Below are positions 1 through 12,082 of a stretch of DNA of 64,000 nucleotides, in pieces; positions within the stretch are counted from its first letter, which is position 1; every line of letters begins with the position of its first letter. The DNA comes from Piscinibacter sp. XHJ-5 (GTDB lineage: Bacteria; Pseudomonadota; Gammaproteobacteria; Burkholderiales; Burkholderiaceae_C). The notes below the pieces were generated by a model. It saw only the letters and a list, made by a program, of their open reading frames with translations, had not been told where the DNA came from and searched no databases. Location of the stretch: assembly GCF_029855045.1 (NCBI RefSeq), contig NZ_CP123228.1, positions 3,782,001-3,846,000 on the forward strand, written 5' to 3'. Both the position numbers and the translations under genes were made by a program.

Positions 1-619
1 CGATCTTGCGCAACGACAGGTTCGACGCGGCGGCGCCCTTGATCAGGCTGGCTTCGATCACCGCCGACAGCCACAGCGCGAGCACCAGCACGACGACGGC
101 CGACAGGGAGCCCTCGACGACGTTGCGCAGCGAGATGCGCGCCGTGCCCAGCGTCCAGGTGATGGTGTCAAGCTCCTGCATCACCATGGGAAGCACGCCG
201 GTGATCCACAGCACGACGCCGATCCACGCCAGCCATGACACGGTGCGCTCGATGGCCCGGATGGCGCTCGAGGCCGGGAACGCCGCGCCGAGCACTCGCA
301 CGGTCAGGCGGATGACCACCAGCGAGACCAGCACCGGAATGGCGACCTTGAACACCGCCAGCGGCACCCCCAGCGAGGGCAGCAGGCCGCGGGCGACGAA
401 TGCCATCACCAGCGCCAGCACCGGAAACAGCACGCCGTCGACCACGCGCTGTCCGAACAGCACCGATGCCGCCTTGACCTGCGTGCCACGGAGCAGGCGC
501 ACGACGGTCCACGAGATGGCAAGGCTGGCGGCGACGAGCGCGAGCTCGGTGAAGGCACTGGGCTGCAGCAGCGAGCCGGCGAGAGCGCGGAGCTCGTCGG
601 AATCGAGCGGTCGGGACAT
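1..619 (-). CDS. MscS-type mechanosensitive channel, 3' end off the left edge
   Basis: The 206 visible N-terminal residues start at the ATG at 617-619 and stay open to the window edge. They contain about five hydrophobic helices (near residues 20-40, 50-70, 80-100, 110-135 and 155-185), ending in the SNLSLRKI stretch that leads into the pore helix and cytoplasmic beta domain of MscS-family channels. Such channels open under membrane tension and release solutes during osmotic downshock. The soluble domain lies outside the window, so the exact subfamily cannot be fixed. The helix count exceeds the three of E. coli MscS, suggesting one of the larger family members. Family call is moderately sure. 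Confidence 0.65.
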   Translation of the reverse strand, partial: MSRPLDSDELRALAGSLLQPSAFTELALVAASLAISWTVVRLLRGTQVKAASVLFGQRVVDGVLFPVLALVMAFVARGLLPSLGVPLAVFKVAIPVLVSLVVIRLTVRVLGAAFPASSAIRAIERTVSWLAWIGVVLWITGVLPMVMQELDTITWTLGTARISLRNVVEGSLSAVVVLVLALWLSAVIEASLIKGAAASNLSLRKI

Positions 620-712
620 GGAAGCGCGAGCGGTGTGGCGACAGGGCGCAACCATAGCAGGCGGGAGCGGGCAAACCACCGTGGACAAGGGACGCGCCGC
701 TTCGGCATCATC

Positions 713-735
713 GGCTCCGCCTCGCCGTCGGAGCC
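713..735 (+). promoter_or_regulatory. hairpin that includes the Shine-Dalgarno of the next gene
   Basis: GGCTCCG (713-719) and CGGAGCC (729-735) form a perfect 7-bp inverted repeat with a 9-nt loop. The 3' arm contains GGAG (730-733), the only good ribosome-binding sequence before the ATG at 741, so the folded RNA would hide it. Regulation by this structure is inferred. Confidence 0.4.
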
Positions 736-740
736 GTCAC

Positions 741-950
741 ATGAGCATCGTCCGTCACTTCGCCTTGTTCGCCGCCTTCAATGGCCTGCTCGGCGCGGCT
801 CAGGCTGCCGACCTCGGCTTCTTCGAGACGCCTGCCGACAAGCCCGACACCGACAAGCGGGCCGAGCCGCCCAAGAGCGGCGCGAGCGCGCCGGCCGAAG
901 GCAGCGATGGGCGCTTTCGCATCAAGCTGCCGGCGGAAATGCCGCCGTAG
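741..950 (+). CDS. small exported protein of unknown function
   Basis: A 69-residue product. An N-terminal hydrophobic segment (residues 6-20) ending in an AQA-AD signal-peptidase site predicts export; the mature part is about 46 residues, Lys/Asp/Pro-rich and probably disordered. The ATG at 741 has GGAG seven bases upstream, which supports this start. I do not recognise a domain. It stands alone: the gene to its left is divergent and the gene to its right is convergent with only 3 bases between the stops. Gene call fairly sure, function unknown. Confidence 0.6.
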   Translation: MSIVRHFALFAAFNGLLGAAQAADLGFFETPADKPDTDKRAEPPKSGASAPAEGSDGRFRIKLPAEMPP

Positions 951-953
951 CGC

Positions 954-1889
954 CTACATGCCCGACAGCACCCTCAGGTGCACCGCCACGCTGCGCGCCA
1001 GCGCGCCCAGCGCATAGCCTCCCTCGAGGCAGGACACGATGCGACCCTGCGCATGGCGGTCGGCCACGTCCTTGATGCGTCGGGTGATCCACTCGTAGTC
1101 GGCTTCCACCAGCCCGAGCTGACCCAGCTCGTCGTCGCGATGGGCATCGAAGCCGGCGGACACGAAGATCATCTCGGGGCGGAAGCTTTCGAGGCGCGGC
1201 ATCCACATCGCCTCGATCATCGCGCGCACCTCGCCGCCGCGGGTGTACGGCGGCACCGGTACGTTGACCATGTTGGTGCCCTTGGGCACGGCGCCGCTGT
1301 AGGGGTACAGCGGGTGCTGGAAGATGCTGACCATCAGCACGCGCTCGTCGCCGGCGATGATGTCCTCGGTGCCGTTCCCGTGGTGCACGTCGAAGTCGAC
1401 GATGGCCACCCGCTTCAGGCCGCGCACGTCGAGCGCGTGGCGCGCCGCGATCGCGACGTTGTTCAGGAAGCAGAACCCCATCGCCTGGTCGCGGGTGGCG
1501 TGATGGCCGGGCGGGCGCACGGCGCAGAACGCGCTGTCGACGTCGTGGTCGATCACCGCATCGGTGGCCGCGACCGCCGCGCCGGCGGCACGCTGCACCG
1601 CGTCCCAGGTGGCCGGGCAGGCGGTGGTGTCGGGATCGATCGCTCGCGAGTGGCCGCTTTGCTTCACCGTTTCGAGGAAGTCCCGCAGCTCGGCGATGTA
1701 GCGGCTGCTGTGCGCCAGCTCCGCGTCGCTCAGGCTCACCGGCGGCGCCTCGCGCATCTCGAGCGCGATGTCGAGCCCGGTGGCCCGCAGGTGGTCGCCG
1801 ATCGCGTCGAGGCGCTGCGGGCATTCGGGATGACCCGGTCCCATGTCGTGTGCGCGGCAATCGGAGTGGCTGTAAAAGGCGGTGGACAT
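954..1889 (-). CDS. histone deacetylase family (acetylpolyamine/class II HDAC-like) hydrolase
   Basis: A 311-residue zinc hydrolase of the arginase/deacetylase fold that removes acetyl groups from acetyl-lysine-like or acetylpolyamine substrates. Visible motifs are the N-terminal HPECPQR, the catalytic His pair in RPPGHH (129-130), the zinc ligands in DFDVHHGNGT (D167, H169) and D248 in AGFDAH. Full-length for the family. The start at 1889 gives the typical MSTAFYSH N-terminus; an in-frame ATG 14 codons upstream would overlap the divergent moxR promoter and start. The two genes are about 40 bp apart and may share regulatory DNA. Substrate unknown; family call secure. Confidence 0.9.
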   Translation of the reverse strand: MSTAFYSHSDCRAHDMGPGHPECPQRLDAIGDHLRATGLDIALEMREAPPVSLSDAELAHSSRYIAELRDFLETVKQSGHSRAIDPDTTACPATWDAVQRAAGAAVAATDAVIDHDVDSAFCAVRPPGHHATRDQAMGFCFLNNVAIAARHALDVRGLKRVAIVDFDVHHGNGTEDIIAGDERVLMVSIFQHPLYPYSGAVPKGTNMVNVPVPPYTRGGEVRAMIEAMWMPRLESFRPEMIFVSAGFDAHRDDELGQLGLVEADYEWITRRIKDVADRHAQGRIVSCLEGGYALGALARSVAVHLRVLSGM

Positions 1890-1929
1890 CTTGGCTTGGC
1901 GCTCCGATTTTTCGGGTATGGTCAGCCGC

Positions 1930-2852
<923 letters not shown>

Positions 2853-2856
<4 letters not shown>

Positions 2857-3839
2857 GTCTCGCTGCGGTCACCCCGGCCGGCTTCGTCCGGCGCCGTTTC
2901 CGCGCCTGGTGGCAGGCCCGCTTGCGCCGCAGCGCCACGCTGCTGCTGACCCAGCGCAACATCTACATCCTGCCCACGCGCGCCGGGCTGCTGTTCGCGG
3001 CGACGCTGGTCACGCTGCTGATCGCCTCCATCAACTACCAGTTGAACCTGGGCTACGTGCTCACCTTCCTGCTTGCCGGCAGCGGCGCGGTGTCGCTGCA
3101 GCTCACGCACAACACCCTGCGCGGGCTCACGTTGCACCTGAAGCCGGTCGCCCCGGTGTTCGCCGGGGAGGCGGCGGTGCTCGAAGTGGTGCTGTCCAGC
3201 CCCGCCGGCGCGCGTCACGGCATCGGGCTGAAGATCGAGTCGGGCAGCGGCTGGGCGCTCACGTGGGTCGACGTGCCGGCCGGTGGCCAGGCGAGCGCGC
3301 GGGTCAGCTTCGTCACGGCGGCGCGCGGCCGTCACGAGGTGCCGACCCTGAGCGCCGAGACGCGATTTCCGCTCGGCCTGTTCCGCGCCTGGACGGTCTG
3401 GCGACCGGCCGGCGAAGTACTGGTCTACCCGGCGCCCGAGCGGCCGCCGGCGCCGCTGCCTGCGGCGCGGCCGGTGCCCGGAGGCACCACCCACTCGCGC
3501 CATCTGCAAGGCAGCGACATCGAAGGCATACGCGCGTACCGGCGCGGCGACCCGCTGAAGACCATCTTCTGGAAGAAGTCGGCCAAGGCAATGCAGACCG
3601 GCGGCGAGCTGGTCAGCCGCGACACCAGCGCAAGCGCTCAGCAGGAGCTGTGGCTCGACTGGCGAGCCTGCGCCTCGTTGCCGCCCGAGCAGCGGCTGTC
3701 GCGCCTGGCAGCCTGGGTGCTTGCCGCCGAGCGGGCCCATGTGAACTACGGCCTCACGCTGCCCGGCGTCGAGCTGCCGCGCGGTCAGGGCACCGTGCAC
3801 CGTCGGGACTGCCTGGAGGCGCTGGCACTGTGGCGCTGA
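2853..3839 (+). CDS. DUF58 domain protein
   Basis: A 328-residue protein with two adjacent membrane helices near residues 35-80, a beta-rich middle, and the DUF58 signature around GSDIEGIRAYRRGDPLKTIFWKKSAK near residue 220. DUF58 proteins are regular partners of MoxR ATPases. The GTG start at 2853 sits in a GTGA overlap with moxR and gives a natural N-terminus; no good ATG is available. Its last 10 bases overlap the next gene. DUF58 has a vWA-like region in some members, but I see no clear MIDAS motif here. Function in this organism is inferred only from the cassette. Confidence 0.85.
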
Positions 3840-5872
3840 ACCTCGCTCAGCGTTGGCGACACCTGCCTCGCGATTCGCGCGACACGCTGTTCCTGCTCGG
3901 CGTGATCGCGTGGACGGTCCTTCCGCATGTCTCGCACCTGCCGCTGTGGTGCACCGCGCTCACGGCGGTGATGCTGCTGTGGCGCACGCAGCTGGCGGTG
4001 GTGAACGGCCCGCTGCCGGGGCGATGGTGGCTGCTCGTCGTGCTGATCCTCGCGGCCGGGCTCACGCTGTGGACCTACCGCACGCTGCTCGGCAAGGAGC
4101 CGGGCGTCACCATGGCCGTCGCCCTCATGGCGCTGAAGACGCTGGAACTGCGCGCCCGGCGCGACGCCTTCGTGGTGTTCTTCCTCGGCTTCTTCATCAT
4201 CCTCACGCACTTTCTCTATTCGCAGTCGCTGCCCGTCGCGGCCATGATGCTGGTGTCGGTGTGGGGGCTGCTGACGGCGCTGGTGCTGGCCCACATGCCC
4301 GTGGGGCAGCCGGGCCTGCGCCAGGCGGGGCTGCTCGCGATGCGCACCGCGCTGCTGGGCGCGCCCATCATGGCGCTGCTGTTCGTGCTGTTCCCCCGTT
4401 TCGGTCCGCTGTGGGGCATGCCGCGCGACGCAGGGCCGTCGAGCGGGCTGTCCAACAGCATGCGCATGGGCTCGGTGGCCGAGGTCGCTCTCGACGACAC
4501 CGTGGCGCTGCGGGTGCGCTTCCGCGACCGCGTGCCGGCGCCGGATGCGCTGTATTTCCGCGGCCCGGTCCTGACGATCTTCGATGGCCGCGAGTGGTGG
4601 CCGGCGCCCGCGGCCGAGCGCTCGCCGTCCGAGCTGGGCCTGCAGCCGCTCGGCCGGCCACTGCACTACGAGATGACGCTGGAGCCGCAGCGGCTTTCGC
4701 TGCTCCCCCTGCTCGAGACCAGCGTGACGGCCCCTGTGGTCGAGAACCACCGCGTGAGCCTGCGCGAGGGGCTGCAATGGCGAACGGATCGCCAGCCGGT
4801 GGAGCGGCTGCGCTTCGATGCCGAGGCCTACACCGCCTTTCGCCACGCGGCGTCCGCCACGCCCGCCGAGCTGCGCGACGCGCTGGCCCTGCCGCCCGAG
4901 CACAACCCGCGCACCTTGCGCTGGGCCGCGGACCTGCGGCAGCAACCGCAGTGGGCTCACGCCGACGCGCGCGCGCTGGCCGGCGCCGTGTTCGCGCACA
5001 TCCGCAGCGGCGGCTACAGCTACACGCTGGCGCCCGGGGTCTATGGCGAGACCAACGGGCGCGCCGCGATCGACGAGTTCTGGCTCGACCGCAAGCTGGG
5101 CTTCTGCGAGCACTTCGCGGCGGCTTTCGTCGTGGTCATGCGGGCGATGGACGTGCCGGCGCGCGTCGTCACCGGCTACCAGGGCACCGATTGGGCGCCG
5201 GTGGACGGCTTCTACATCGTGCGGCAGAGCCACGCGCACGCCTGGGCCGAATACTGGCAGCCGGGCGTCGGGTGGGTGCGGGCCGATCCCACGGCCGCGG
5301 TCGCCCCCGACCGGGTGCTGCGCAGCCGGAACCTCGCGCCCGCGCCGGGGATGGTCGCCGGCGCCATCGGCACGATGAGCCCCGCGCTGCTTGCCGAACT
5401 GCGCACCGCCTGGGAGGCGACCAACAACCGCTGGAACCAGTGGGTGCTGAACTACGCGCGAGGACAGCAGCTGGAGCTGCTGCGCAATCTGGGCTTTGCC
5501 GCACCGAGCTGGGAAGACCTCACCCTGCTGCTGATCGGCGTGCTGAGCTCTCTCGCACTGGCCGGCGCGGGCTGGGCCTGGTGGGACCGGCGGCGCGTCG
5601 ATCCGTGGGTGCGGCAGATGGACAGCCTGCGGCAAGCGCTGCGCCTGCTCGACATCGATGCCGCGCCGCACGAGCCGGCCCGCACGATGGCACAGCGGGT
5701 GCGCGAGCGACTGGGCACGGCCGGCGAGGCGCTGGTCGAGATGCTGCACACGCTCGAGCGCCAGCGCTATGGACGCATGGCGGTCCGCCGGCCCGACACC
5801 GCGCTGACCCGGCGCTTCCGTGCAACGGCGCGGTCGCTGCGACGGAACCGATCCGCGGCCCCCGCCGTCTGA
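3830..5872 (+). CDS. TgpA-like membrane transglutaminase (DUF3488/transglutaminase/DUF4129)
   Basis: A 680-residue membrane protein with five or six helices in the first 190 residues (DUF3488), then a periplasmic transglutaminase-fold domain with the nucleophile C426 in GFCEHFAAAF, a catalytic His in SHAHAWAEYW and an Asp in VRADPTAA, then one more helix (near residues 565-585) and a C-terminal DUF4129-like tail. It resembles Pseudomonas TgpA. The GTG start at 3830 overlaps the DUF58 stop by 10 bases and gives VALNLAQRWRHL; translation is probably coupled. With MoxR and DUF58 it forms a complete cassette, perhaps acting on periplasmic protein or peptide substrates, but the substrate is not known. 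Confidence 0.88.
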   Translation: MALNLAQRWRHLPRDSRDTLFLLGVIAWTVLPHVSHLPLWCTALTAVMLLWRTQLAVVNGPLPGRWWLLVVLILAAGLTLWTYRTLLGKEPGVTMAVALMALKTLELRARRDAFVVFFLGFFIILTHFLYSQSLPVAAMMLVSVWGLLTALVLAHMPVGQPGLRQAGLLAMRTALLGAPIMALLFVLFPRFGPLWGMPRDAGPSSGLSNSMRMGSVAEVALDDTVALRVRFRDRVPAPDALYFRGPVLTIFDGREWWPAPAAERSPSELGLQPLGRPLHYEMTLEPQRLSLLPLLETSVTAPVVENHRVSLREGLQWRTDRQPVERLRFDAEAYTAFRHAASATPAELRDALALPPEHNPRTLRWAADLRQQPQWAHADARALAGAVFAHIRSGGYSYTLAPGVYGETNGRAAIDEFWLDRKLGFCEHFAAAFVVVMRAMDVPARVVTGYQGTDWAPVDGFYIVRQSHAHAWAEYWQPGVGWVRADPTAAVAPDRVLRSRNLAPAPGMVAGAIGTMSPALLAELRTAWEATNNRWNQWVLNYARGQQLELLRNLGFAAPSWEDLTLLLIGVLSSLALAGAGWAWWDRRRVDPWVRQMDSLRQALRLLDIDAAPHEPARTMAQRVRERLGTAGEALVEMLHTLERQRYGRMAVRRPDTALTRRFRATARSLRRNRSAAPAV

Positions 5873-5877
5873 GCGCG

Positions 5878-6960
5878 ATGCAGCTTCGACTCCGCCCATC
5901 CCTTCCCGTGATCCTTGCGCTGGCCCTCGGCCTGGGCCTGCTGTCCGCGCCCGCCAAGGCAAAGAAGAAGCGGGCTTCAGCAGCCGCCGTGCGCAGCGAC
6001 CAGGCCCCGGACGTCGTCACCTACGGCCAGCGGGAGGACGTGATGCGCTTCGGCGCCGAGCTGGCCGAGCGGCGCGGCCTGGACGTCGCCTGGGTGCAGG
6101 CCGCGCTGGCGCAGTCGCGGTACGTGCCCACGGTGGCGCGGCTGATCATGCCGCCGCCGGCCGGCACGGCGAAGAACTGGAACGCCTACCGCGCGCGCTT
6201 CGTCGAGCCGGTGCGGCTGCGCGCCGGGCTGGCCTTCTGGAGAGCCAACGAGGCCTGGCTGCGCCTGGCCGAGGAACGTTACGGCGTGCCGCCCGAGATC
6301 GTGGTGGGCATCGTCGGCGTGGAGACGATCTACGGCCAGCAGATGGGCAGCTTCCGCATCATCGATGCGCTGGCCACGCTGAGCTTCGATTTCCCCAGCG
6401 GGCGCCGCGACCGCAGCGGGTTCTTCCGCGACGAGCTGGAAAGCCACCTGGTGCTGTGCCGTCAGGCGGGCGTGGATCCCCAGTCATGGCGGGGCAGCTA
6501 CGCGGGCGCCGTGGGCATGCCGCAGTTCATGCCCTCCAGCATCCTGGCGCATGCCGTGGATTTCGACGGCGACGGCCATGTCGATCTGCACGGCAGCACG
6601 GCCGACGTGATCGGAAGCGTCGCGAACTTCCTCGCCAAGGCCGGCTGGCAGCGCGGGCTGCCGACGCACTACGAGGTGGCGGTGCCGGTGGAAACCAGCC
6701 AGCGCGCCACGTTGCTGGGGCCGGACATCGTGCCGCTGTTCAGTCCGGAAGAGTTCGTCGAGCTGGGCGCGCTGCTGCCCGACGCGGCGCTGGCGCTGGA
6801 AACCAGCAAGCTCGCGCTGATCGAGCTGCAGAACGGCGACGCCGCACCCAGCTACGTGGCGGGAACGACCAATTTCTACGCGATCACGCGCTACAACTGG
6901 TCGAGCTACTACGCGATGGCGGTGATCGCACTGGGCGAGGCAGTGAAGAAACAGCTGTAG
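5878..6960 (+). CDS. mltB: lytic murein transglycosylase B
   Basis: A 360-residue MltB-type enzyme that cleaves peptidoglycan glycan strands to 1,6-anhydromuramic products. Residues 1-27 are a signal peptide ending APAKA; there is no lipobox Cys, so it is probably soluble periplasmic. The catalytic Glu is E149 in GIVGVETIYG, and the substrate-groove motifs AVGMPQFMPSS and FDGDGHVDLHGS are present. The ATG at 5878 lies 5 bases after the transglutaminase stop, so it probably closes the moxR operon. A small hairpin directly follows the stop. Confidence 0.92.
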   Translation: MQLRLRPSLPVILALALGLGLLSAPAKAKKKRASAAAVRSDQAPDVVTYGQREDVMRFGAELAERRGLDVAWVQAALAQSRYVPTVARLIMPPPAGTAKNWNAYRARFVEPVRLRAGLAFWRANEAWLRLAEERYGVPPEIVVGIVGVETIYGQQMGSFRIIDALATLSFDFPSGRRDRSGFFRDELESHLVLCRQAGVDPQSWRGSYAGAVGMPQFMPSSILAHAVDFDGDGHVDLHGSTADVIGSVANFLAKAGWQRGLPTHYEVAVPVETSQRATLLGPDIVPLFSPEEFVELGALLPDAALALETSKLALIELQNGDAAPSYVAGTTNFYAITRYNWSSYYAMAVIALGEAVKKQL

Positions 6961-6977
6961 CCCGGACCCGGTCCGGG
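6961..6977 (+). terminator. hairpin after mltB
   Basis: CCCGGAC (6961-6967) and GTCCGGG (6971-6977) pair around a 3-nt loop immediately after the mltB stop. There is no U-tract, so this is a weak or Rho-assisted end, or merely an mRNA-stabilising structure. Confidence 0.4.
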
Positions 6978-6994
6978 CATTCCGATCGCGAGGA

Positions 6995-7117
6995 TCATGG
7001 CATCGGCGCCAGCAGGAAGGCGGTGATCGACACCACCGCCGCCAGGACGATCCAGCCGAGGGCCGGCCACGGGTTGTCCAGCGTGTCGTCGTCGAAGAGC
7101 GTGTCGTGCGAGTTCAT
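6995..7117 (-). CDS. 40-residue single-helix membrane peptide
   Basis: A 40-codon frame starts at the ATG at 7115-7117 and has an excellent Shine-Dalgarno, AGGAG, 8 bases upstream. The peptide has an acidic N-terminus (HDTLFDDDTLDNPW) followed by one hydrophobic helix from about residue 18 to 37 and the end APMP. Topology would be acidic tail outside or in the cytoplasm with one membrane anchor. I do not recognise a family. It is the last gene of the leftward group downstream of the first Ser/Thr kinase, converging on mltB. The strong ribosome site and clean helix make it a credible small gene. Confidence 0.6.
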   Translation of the reverse strand: MNSHDTLFDDDTLDNPWPALGWIVLAAVVSITAFLLAPMP

Positions 7118-7183
7118 CTTCCGTACTCCTGATTTGCTTTTGTGCGGCCCGCGTTCGCAGCGGGCTCATCAGGACATACGGAG

Positions 7184-7222
7184 CCGGCCCGCCAAAACGG
7201 ACATGCCGTCTCGGCGGGCCGG
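7184..7222 (-). terminator. large GC-rich hairpin between small membrane-protein genes
   Basis: CCGGCCCGCC (7184-7193) and GGCGGGCCGG (7213-7222) are a perfect 10-bp inverted repeat, with an inner ACGG/CCGT pairing in the loop. It begins 11 bases after the stop of the 79-residue gene and precedes the 40-residue gene. No U-tract is present on either side, so it may partly terminate transcription or protect the upstream RNA. Confidence 0.5.
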
Positions 7223-7232
7223 TCAGGGAGCC

Positions 7233-7472
7233 TCAGCGACCCGCGGTCACGTCCCGGACGCTGTTGCGGCCGACGATGTAGCCCGCGACGAAGCCGATCC
7301 CCAGGCCGATGATCAGCCAGGTGACATTGCCGCCCGGAAGCACGTCGGTGGTGGGCGGATCGCTGGGCTTGGAAGCCGGCGGGACGGGCACGGAGGCCGA
7401 CTGTGCCTGGGCCACGTCGTACGCCGTCGTGAAGGTCGCGATGAAGGTACCCAGCCGGACTTGTCGTTTCAT
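7233..7472 (-). CDS. small membrane/exported protein next to the kinase
   Basis: A 79-residue protein starting MKRQVRLGTF with a signal-like N-terminal segment ending near AQAQS, a Pro/Ser-rich middle (PVPPASKPSDPP) and a C-terminal transmembrane helix around residues 50-68 (WLIIGLGIGFVAGYIVGR). AAGGAAC lies about 5 bases before the ATG. It starts 15 bases after the stop of the first Ser/Thr kinase, so it is probably co-transcribed. A role as a kinase accessory or substrate is possible from position alone. I recognise no family. Confidence 0.65.
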   Translation of the reverse strand: MKRQVRLGTFIATFTTAYDVAQAQSASVPVPPASKPSDPPTTDVLPGGNVTWLIIGLGIGFVAGYIVGRNSVRDVTAGR

Positions 7473-7487
7473 GGAGTTCCTTGTTGG

Positions 7488-10307
<2,820 letters not shown>

Positions 10308-10505
10308 GGACTACCCTTCGCGCGGCGCGCTCCGGTACGAGCGCTGGGGAGCGGCCCGGTGCGCTCATCGAGTCCCCGGGACCTGGTTGGCGGTCGATCT
10401 TAGGCAGTCGACCGGGTCCGCGGAATCCCGAAACTGAAAGCTCTCTCCAGGCCCGGTCCCCAAACGAGCGTACGGAAAGCACCGGCGAAAGCGGACAATG
10501 CGCCC

Positions 10506-11117
10506 ATGCCGTTGGACACGCCATCCGATCTGCCGCCCATCACGATGCTCCTGCGTCGCGCCACCGAGGGCGACAGGGCGGCACTCGATCAGGTCTTCGA
10601 ATCCCTCTATCCCGAGCTGCGCCGGGTCGCGCGGGCGCGCCTGCACAGCCAGGGCCGCGCCGACGCCATGAACACCACCATGCTGGTGCACGAGAGCTTC
10701 ATGCGCCTGGTCAATGCCAGCGGGCTGCGCCTGGAAGACCGTCACCACTTCTTCGCCTATGCGGCCAAGACCATGCGCAACGTCATCATCGACGCGGCGC
10801 GAGAGCACCGCGCCGAACGGCATGGCGGCGGCGTCGAGCACGTGACGCTGGGCGGCGACGACGCGCTGCAGGTGCCCGACACCAGCGCCAGCGACGAGCT
10901 GCTGCGCATCAACGACGCCCTGCTCGAGCTCGAGACGCTCGATCCCGAGCTCGTGCAGGTGGTCGAGATGCGCTACTTCGGCGGGTACAGCGAGCAGGAG
11001 ATTGCCGAGGTGCAAGGCGTCACCGAGCGAACGGTGCGCCGTCGCTGGGACAAGGCGCGGGCCTGGCTCTACGTGGCCCTGGGCGGATCCGGCTCGCAGC
11101 CGCCGCCGGCTGCCTGA
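10506..11117 (+). CDS. ECF sigma factor of the kinase-linked (TIGR02999/ECF43-like) type
   Basis: A 203-residue ECF sigma factor with region 2 (residues ~20-100) and region 4 (~130-190, with the HTH YSEQEIAEVQGVTERTVRRRW). Where most ECF factors have an acidic AED/DAED patch in region 2.2, this one has MNTTMLVHESF, with Thr57 and Thr58. The motif is typical of ECF factors encoded with Ser/Thr kinases, some of which become active only after Thr phosphorylation. No anti-sigma gene is adjacent; the divergent neighbour is a kinase. The ATG at 10506 follows a weak ribosome site. Sigma assignment is firm, activation by phosphorylation is inferred. Confidence 0.9.
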   Translation: MPLDTPSDLPPITMLLRRATEGDRAALDQVFESLYPELRRVARARLHSQGRADAMNTTMLVHESFMRLVNASGLRLEDRHHFFAYAAKTMRNVIIDAAREHRAERHGGGVEHVTLGGDDALQVPDTSASDELLRINDALLELETLDPELVQVVEMRYFGGYSEQEIAEVQGVTERTVRRRWDKARAWLYVALGGSGSQPPPAA

Positions 11118-11127
11118 TCGTCCTGCC

Positions 11128-11490
11128 TCAGCCCACGCAGCGACAGGCGGCATCGTCGCGCTGCGCCACCTGCCGCCAACGCTCGAGCTGCGCGGCCGAG
11201 GCGTCGAAGCCGGTGCCGTAGACCGCGACGCCGTGGCGACGCATCTGCAGCGCGAGCCGCGCTGCGTCCGCATCCCCCAGGTCGGCGCGGCGCGCCAGCC
11301 CTGCGTAGACCTCCCGCCAGAGCTGCTGCTCGACACGGGCAGCGGCGATGCCCGCGAACGCGTCGCCGTCCGGCGCGGGCTGCGCCGGCGTCGAGACGAC
11401 CAGCAGCGCGCATGCGGCGGCGGCGGCGCTCATCGTGGGCGCCATGCGCAGCAGCGCCCGGCGCAGGGTGGATTGCGCTGTTCGTGTCAT
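11128..11490 (-). CDS. small exported protein of unknown function
   Basis: A 120-residue product with a long N-terminal hydrophobic segment (residues ~15-37, AAAAACALLVVSTPAQPAP) read as a signal peptide, and a helical mature part ending DDAACRCVG. The region LGDADAARLALQMRRHGVAVYG resembles one Sel1/TPR-like helical pair, but a single unit is too little to name a family. The start at 11490 has AGG about 10 bases upstream. It converges on the sigma gene with 10 bases between stops and lies 59 bp downstream of the DUF4148-like gene. Function unknown. Confidence 0.55.
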   Translation of the reverse strand: MTRTAQSTLRRALLRMAPTMSAAAAACALLVVSTPAQPAPDGDAFAGIAAARVEQQLWREVYAGLARRADLGDADAARLALQMRRHGVAVYGTGFDASAAQLERWRQVAQRDDAACRCVG

Positions 11491-11549
11491 CGGAGCACCT
11501 GTGAATGCAGGCGCGCCGGCCCGGGGCGTCCCGGGCCGGCGCGAACGGC

Positions 11550-11837
11550 TCAGGCGCCGACGTACAGGTCGTTGAACCGGTGGTGGTCGCGCGCCGCCGC
11601 GTAGGCCTCGGCGCGGACCTCCTCCCGCGTGCGCGTCGACGCGACCGGCGGCTGCGGCGGCAGGCTGGCTTCCCCGCGCACGATCTCGCCGTTGGCGATG
11701 GCCGCCTGGAGCTCCGCCTTGACCTCGGCACGCGTGCGCGTCGAAGGCTCGATCGGAAATTCGGTGGCTTCCATTGCGAAGGCTGCGCCGCCCAGCAGTG
11801 CGAACACTCCGGCGGCGACGAGTTGCTTGTGACCCAT
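11550..11837 (-). CDS. DUF4148-like small periplasmic protein
   Basis: A 95-residue protein with a signal peptide (MGHKQLVAAGVFALLGGAAFA) and two copies of a short motif: STRTRAEVKAEL near residue 33 and STRTREEVRAEA near residue 68. This STRxR-EV-AE pattern is typical of the DUF4148 proteins common in Burkholderiales, whose function is unknown. AGAGGA lies 6-11 bases before the ATG. Preceded by a 245-bp gap that holds a REP-like element; probably has its own promoter there. Family call moderate, function unknown. Confidence 0.7.
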   Translation of the reverse strand: MGHKQLVAAGVFALLGGAAFAMEATEFPIEPSTRTRAEVKAELQAAIANGEIVRGEASLPPQPPVASTRTREEVRAEAYAAARDHHRFNDLYVGA

Positions 11838-12006
11838 GATGCATTCCTCTTTCACGTTGGATGACGACCGGCCCGTGCCGGCGGAGACGCCGGACATCGG
11901 CGACTCGGCGGCATGTACGGACGTTTCGCGGTGGAGCGGACACCCGGGTCGTCGCGCCACCTCCACAAGGCGGAGGACGCGAAAGGCAAGGAACAGCTGC
12001 GCGCGG

Positions 12007-12054
12007 CCTCTCCCCTTCCGGGAGAGGGCTGGGGTCAGGGTGAGGACCCTCTCC
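12007..12054. repeat. REP-like palindromic element
   Basis: CCTCTCCC (12007-12014) pairs with GGGAGAGG (12020-12027) around CTTCC, followed by GCTGGGGTCAGGG and another CCCTCTCCCC. This GGGAGAGGGCTGGGGT-type sequence is a familiar extragenic palindrome in many proteobacterial genomes. It lies 3' of the leftward gene ending at 12083. The rest of the 11838-12082 gap shows nothing else I can name. Confidence 0.6.
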
Positions 12055-12082
12055 CCTCGAGCGCCAGGGCCCCCGGGTGCGC

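Noticed and set aside
12007..12060. CRISPR-like repeat near 12.0 kb
   Set aside because: Only one palindromic unit with imperfect partner; no regular repeat-spacer array and no cas genes in the window.
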